64,000 bases of DNA from assembly GCA_046296295.1 (NCBI GenBank), contig JBKBLG010000010.1, forward strand, positions 1-64,000. The letters run 5' to 3'. Positions within the stretch are counted from its first letter, which is position 1. The number at the start of each line of letters is the position of its first letter. Shown here piece by piece: positions 60,942-64,000 of this stretch. A model generated the notes under the pieces. The model did not search any database, was not told where the DNA came from, and was given only the letters and a program-made list of their open reading frames with translations. This stretch comes from UBA10646 sp046296295 (GTDB taxonomy: Bacteria > Bacteroidota > Bacteroidia > Chitinophagales > Chitinophagaceae). Both the position numbers and the translations under genes were made by a program.

Positions 60942-61556
60942 ATGAAAAAAGCAAAACGCGATACCGGAACAGAAACATTGATTCTACAAAAAGCAAGAGA
61001 GGTATTTCTCACCAAAGGAATGGATGGTGCCCGAATGCAAGATATTGCCGATGCTGCCGGCATAAATAAAGCATTACTGCATTATTATTTTAAAAGTAAA
61101 GAAGCGCTTTTTGAACGCATATTTAATGAAACAGCCGGAAGGTTTATATCTTCTATAAAAGAAATATTAGCCAGCGATTTACATTTTGCCACCAAAATAG
61201 AACGCATATGCGAAAGCTACATTTCTATGGCGATAGAAAACCCCTACATCCCTTTGTTTGTAGTGAACGAGATGAATAAACGCCCTACCCAATTTTTAGA
61301 AAAATTATACCGTGGCGGCATGCCGGAAATGCACAAATTTGCGGCTCAACTTGATGCTGAAGTAGCAGCAGGGAATATTCGATCAGTAAGCCCGGCACAA
61401 CTCATTATAAGTATCATGAGTATGTGTGTATTTCCTTTTATTGGCAAGCCAGTATTCGCCTCTATCATGGGGCTCGACGACTTACAATATCACTACATGA
61501 TGGAACAACGTAAAACCTTCATACCTCAATTTATTTTACAAGCACTTAAACCCTAA
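60942..61556 (+). CDS. TetR-family regulator of an export operon
   Basis: The 204-residue protein has an N-terminal TetR helix-turn-helix (ILQKAREVFLTKGMDGARMQ, IADAAGINKALLHYYFKSKE) and a helical ligand domain. Its stop is 6 bp before the TolC-like gene. With a palindrome at its own promoter and another at the start of the next gene, autoregulation of the whole efflux operon is likely. Inducer unknown. Confidence 0.92.
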   Translation: MKKAKRDTGTETLILQKAREVFLTKGMDGARMQDIADAAGINKALLHYYFKSKEALFERIFNETAGRFISSIKEILASDLHFATKIERICESYISMAIENPYIPLFVVNEMNKRPTQFLEKLYRGGMPEMHKFAAQLDAEVAAGNIRSVSPAQLIISIMSMCVFPFIGKPVFASIMGLDDLQYHYMMEQRKTFIPQFILQALKP

Positions 61557-61562
61557 TTTTTT

Positions 61563-62837
61563 ATGCAACGTTTAACTATTTGGTTAAAGTTATTGCTATT
61601 GCTCTTTCCATTTACCGTAAGGGCACAAACCTGGGACTTACAACAGTTGTACGATAGTGCAGTTTTGCATTATCCGTTACTACAACAACGCAGTGTTTTA
61701 GACAACATAAATAACCTTATCAATAGTAACCTGAATAAAGCCTACCTGCCGCAATTAACTTTAAATGCACAAGCAAGTTATCAATCAGATGTTACAAGGC
61801 TAAATATCAACTTTCCGGTTCCTGGTGGTGCCAATATTGAACCACTTAGTAAAGATCAATACAGAATTACAGCAGATGTTTCGCAATTGATATATGATGG
61901 CGGCATCACCCAACAACAGCAGCAACTTCAACAACTAGCAACCAATGCTGAACAACAGAAAATTACTGTTGAGCTATACAAACTAAAAGAACGTATTGCT
62001 GCAACTGTACTCAGCATCATGTTTATTGATGAACAATTAGCTCAAACCAAGCTATTACAAGAAGATTTGCAAATTGGTGTGCAACGCGTAAAAGCACAAA
62101 TTGAGCAAGGTGTAGCACTAACATCGAACTTAAATATATTAAAGGCCGAAATACTTAAAGTAACGCAACGTAGTATTGAGCTTCAAAGTAACAGGGATGC
62201 ATTACTTGCTATACTTGGTATTTTCACACAACAACAATTCAACAGTAACAGCAAGTTCACCATACATCAAACAATTACATTGTCGGATGCCGATAATCAA
62301 CGCCCAGAGTTAGTACTATTTCAGCAACAACAAATACTTACAGCCAAACAATCAGCGATTATTAAAGCTAAAAACTTACCAAAACTTAGTGCTTTTGTGC
62401 AAGGAGGCTATGGCTTACCTGGTTTAAATATGCTTCAAAATCAATTTGCTTGGTTTGGCATTACCGGGTTGAGAATGCAATGGCAGTTGAACAACTTATA
62501 CACCAAGAAAAAAGAGCTAAGCATTGTGGCACAACAGCAACAATCGGTAATGATTCAAAAAGAAATATTTCTTCAAAACAATGCTATACAACAACAACAG
62601 TATAAAGCAGAGCTTTCCAAATATCAATCATTACTACAAACAGATGAAGCTATTATAACACTGCGTAAGCAAATTACAGCAGCAGCGAAAGCACAATTAG
62701 AAAATGGGGTTATTACTGCCAATGACTACTTACGTGAGGTAAACGCAGAAGACCAGGCTCGACAATTACAACTAACACATAAAATACAATTACTTCAGGC
62801 TCAAATTAATTGGAGCTTAAGTAACGGAAATTTCTAA
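61563..62837 (+). CDS. TolC-family outer-membrane efflux protein
   Basis: The 424-residue protein has a signal peptide (LLLLLFPFTVRAQ) and two TolC-type repeats of long helices and beta strands (LQQLYDSAVLHYPLLQQRS, LNKAYLPQLTLNAQASYQSD, LIYDGGITQQQQQLQQLAT). Gln-rich coiled coils are prominent. The signal peptide is partly written by a dispersed-motif copy (61610-61622). It forms the outer channel for the export system encoded next. Confidence 0.9.
   Translation: MQRLTIWLKLLLLLFPFTVRAQTWDLQQLYDSAVLHYPLLQQRSVLDNINNLINSNLNKAYLPQLTLNAQASYQSDVTRLNINFPVPGGANIEPLSKDQYRITADVSQLIYDGGITQQQQQLQQLATNAEQQKITVELYKLKERIAATVLSIMFIDEQLAQTKLLQEDLQIGVQRVKAQIEQGVALTSNLNILKAEILKVTQRSIELQSNRDALLAILGIFTQQQFNSNSKFTIHQTITLSDADNQRPELVLFQQQQILTAKQSAIIKAKNLPKLSAFVQGGYGLPGLNMLQNQFAWFGITGLRMQWQLNNLYTKKKELSIVAQQQQSVMIQKEIFLQNNAIQQQQYKAELSKYQSLLQTDEAIITLRKQITAAAKAQLENGVITANDYLREVNAEDQARQLQLTHKIQLLQAQINWSLSNGNF
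61571..61588 (+). promoter_or_regulatory. Second TetR operator-like palindrome inside the tolC-like gene
   Basis: TTTAACTA-TT-TGGTTAAA agrees with the site at 60923-60938 over most positions (one arm mismatch). It lies in codons 3-9 of the TolC-like gene. Confidence 0.5.
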
Positions 62838-62871
62838 CTATAAAATATTTAAAAGTTTCAAAATATTTCTC

Positions 62872-63804
62872 ATGAAAAAAATATGGGTTTATACTACTAC
62901 ACTATTAATATTTGCCTGTAAAGGCAGTCACCAACAATTCGATGCACAAGGTACTTTTGAAGCCGATGAAGTTATTGTAAGTGCAGAAATACCGGGTAGA
63001 ATTACAATGCTACAAATTACTGAAGGTGACTCGCTAAAAGCAGGTGAATTGATTGGAACCATTGATGCTAGCAACTTAAACCTTCAGAAGGCACAGGTAG
63101 AAGCAAGCATCAAAGCATTACAAGCAAAAACTGCAGATGTACAACCACAAGTGCAATATTTATTAGATCAAAAGAAAGTACAACAAACACAACTTAGCAA
63201 CTTAGAATACGAGCAAGAAAGAATTACCAAACTATTAGCTAAAGATGCGGCAACTCGCAAGCAGCTCGATGATATACTTTATCAAATCAACATTGTACAG
63301 CAACAAATAAAAGTAACAGAACAACAAATTGCTGTACAACGCAATAACGTAGCAACACAAAACAGGAGCATTTTAAGTGAAGCAACACCGCTTGCAAAAC
63401 GCACTGCACAAATTGATGATCAAATTAAAAGAGCTAATATCACGGCACCTATCAATGGCATTGTACTCACCAAGTATGCTAACACCGGTGAGGTAACTAG
63501 CACAGGTAAAGGTTTGTTTAAAATGGCCGATGTATCAAGTCTGTTTTTGAGAGCATACGTTACAAGTGATCAACTAAGTAAGCTTAAGCTTGGACAAACA
63601 GTTACTGTGTGGACCGATAAAGGCAAAGATGCTTATGAACAACACAAAGGCACTATTACTTGGATTTCAGATAAAGCAGAATTCACACCCAAAACAATTC
63701 AAACCAAAGAAGAACGAGCCCATTTGGTGTACGCTGTGAAAATTAAAGTACCTAATAACGGTTATTTAAAAATTGGCATGTATGCCGATGTAACATTTCA
63801 ATAA
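62872..63804 (+). CDS. HlyD-family periplasmic adaptor, lipoprotein
   Basis: The 310-residue protein has a lipobox (LLIFACKG, Cys16), a biotinyl-lipoyl half motif (FEADEVIVSAEIPGRITML), a long coiled coil (about 75-170) and a second half (ANITAPINGIVLTKYANTGE), then a beta-barrel domain. It follows the TolC-like gene by 34 bp. It should link the inner-membrane ABC transporter encoded next with the TolC channel. Confidence 0.92.
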   Translation: MKKIWVYTTTLLIFACKGSHQQFDAQGTFEADEVIVSAEIPGRITMLQITEGDSLKAGELIGTIDASNLNLQKAQVEASIKALQAKTADVQPQVQYLLDQKKVQQTQLSNLEYEQERITKLLAKDAATRKQLDDILYQINIVQQQIKVTEQQIAVQRNNVATQNRSILSEATPLAKRTAQIDDQIKRANITAPINGIVLTKYANTGEVTSTGKGLFKMADVSSLFLRAYVTSDQLSKLKLGQTVTVWTDKGKDAYEQHKGTITWISDKAEFTPKTIQTKEERAHLVYAVKIKVPNNGYLKIGMYADVTFQ

Positions 63805-63810
63805 TAGCAC

Positions 63811-64000
63811 ATGCACGCAGTAACGGTAAATAACGTTAGTAAACGCTTCGGTAAAAAAGAAAAAGTTGTAACAGCACTTGATAATATTAGCTTTAATGTA
63901 GCACAAGGCAGCTTGTTTGGCATTATTGGTCCTGATGGTGCTGGCAAAACAACCCTATTTCGCATACTCACCACTTTACTACTTGCCGATGAAGGTATAG
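63811..64000 (+). CDS. ABC transporter ATP-binding protein, 3' end off window
   Basis: Only 63 codons are in the window, starting at ATG 63811, 6 bp past the adaptor stop. They show an A-loop region (VNNVSKRFGKKEKVVTALDN) and Walker A (GPDGAGKTT). The fused or paired permease must lie to the right. The order TetR-TolC-HlyD-ABC is typical of YbhFSR- or RbbA-like drug exporters. Confidence 0.92.
   Translation, partial: MHAVTVNNVSKRFGKKEKVVTALDNISFNVAQGSLFGIIGPDGAGKTTLFRILTTLLLADEGI

Larger units (their letters stand above)
6942..61622. repeat. Dispersed 13-bp motif CCTTACGGTAAAT, about 40 copies
   Basis: Exact copies, as ATTTACCGTAAGG on the plus strand, start at 17196, 28397, 30713, 38221, 41952, 44575, 46127, 53250, 57407 and 61610. 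As CCTTACGGTAAAT they start at 7860, 8928, 10152, 18011, 24056, 48923 and 51212. Close variants start at 6942, 10079, 10568, 19818, 21882, 22894, 24237, 35653, 39112, 40225, 41981, 43895, 45951, 48215, 49457, 51260, 54219, 54288, 56556, 57629, 58175, 59156 and 60897. A related palindrome ACTTACGTAAAT starts at 1643, 15033, 19109, 27231, 38360 and 46099. Copies occur inside genes (as LTVN, FTVR, LPQG or PYGK), between genes and at terminators. Confidence 0.85.

Overview
The window looks like a chromosomal stretch of a Bacteroidota bacterium, most probably of the Chitinophagaceae type. The reasons are the low GC content, -7 boxes of the form TAnnTTTG in front of several genes, almost no Shine-Dalgarno sequences, a TonB-dependent receptor with an N-terminal carboxypeptidase-like domain, a type IX secretion sorting domain, a Sec/lipoprotein clade II NosZ and a Bacteroidota-type split YeeE/YedE pair. 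Genus is not decidable from the sequence alone. I see no rRNA, tRNA, CRISPR array, transposase or phage gene.

Layout. 1-1252: 3' part missing of a CorC/GldE-type CBS membrane protein. 1.8-5.6 kb: a tandem pair of divergent, uncharacterised RlmJ-like proteins followed by a BspA/DUF285 repeat surface protein broken by one in-frame TGA. 5.6-6.8 kb: a possible 45-residue peptide and a lipoprotein. 7.1-10 kb: membrane protein, winged-helix regulator and a CreD-like protein with a frameshifted membrane module fused in front; both transcription units carry the same CTTTG-N5-CAAAG operator. 10.2-13.6 kb: large TolB/outer-membrane-barrel protein. 13.7-19.6 kb: sulfur island (two metallo-beta-lactamase-fold hydrolases, three rhodanese proteins, two YeeE/YedE halves, TauE, Crp/Fnr regulator). 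19.9-22.1 kb: secreted protein with a caspase-clan-like His/Cys signature. 22.2-30.6 kb: phosphate region (PhoB/PhoR type two-component system, lipoprotein and TonB receptor behind a Pho-box-like array, DUF47 protein and Pit transporter). 30.8-39.1 kb: broken fasciclin protein, group III truncated hemoglobin and a nosYFDLZ-cytochrome c cluster with a divergent Crp/Fnr regulator. 39.2-50.4 kb: galE, rpoN, a hybrid histidine kinase, a DASS transporter, a half-length carB, an M23 peptidase and bcp. 50.5-54.2 kb: gnd-zwf-pgl pentose-phosphate operon. 54.4-58.8 kb: two DUF3857/transglutaminase-like paralogues and a broken TPR/MORN protein. 59-64 kb: PhoD phosphatase, YcxB-like protein, and a TetR-TolC-HlyD-ABC export operon running off the end.

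The most striking feature is not a gene. A 13-bp sequence, CCTTACGGTAAAT, is scattered through the window about 40 times counting close variants (17 exact copies), in both orientations, inside genes in several reading frames, between genes and in or beside terminator hairpins. Its density, strand balance and positions resemble DNA uptake sequences of Neisseria and Pasteurellaceae. I know of no such description for this phylum.

Four genes are each broken by a single base change (TGA at 4145, an extra C at 8319-8323, a missing A at 31140-31146, TAA at 58695). This could mean real decay, recoding or sequence error. Several regulatory circuits can be read directly: an 11-bp-period Pho-box-like array upstream of the TonB receptor, Crp/Fnr-type palindromes before sulfur genes, the CTTTG/CAAAG operators, and paired TetR operators.
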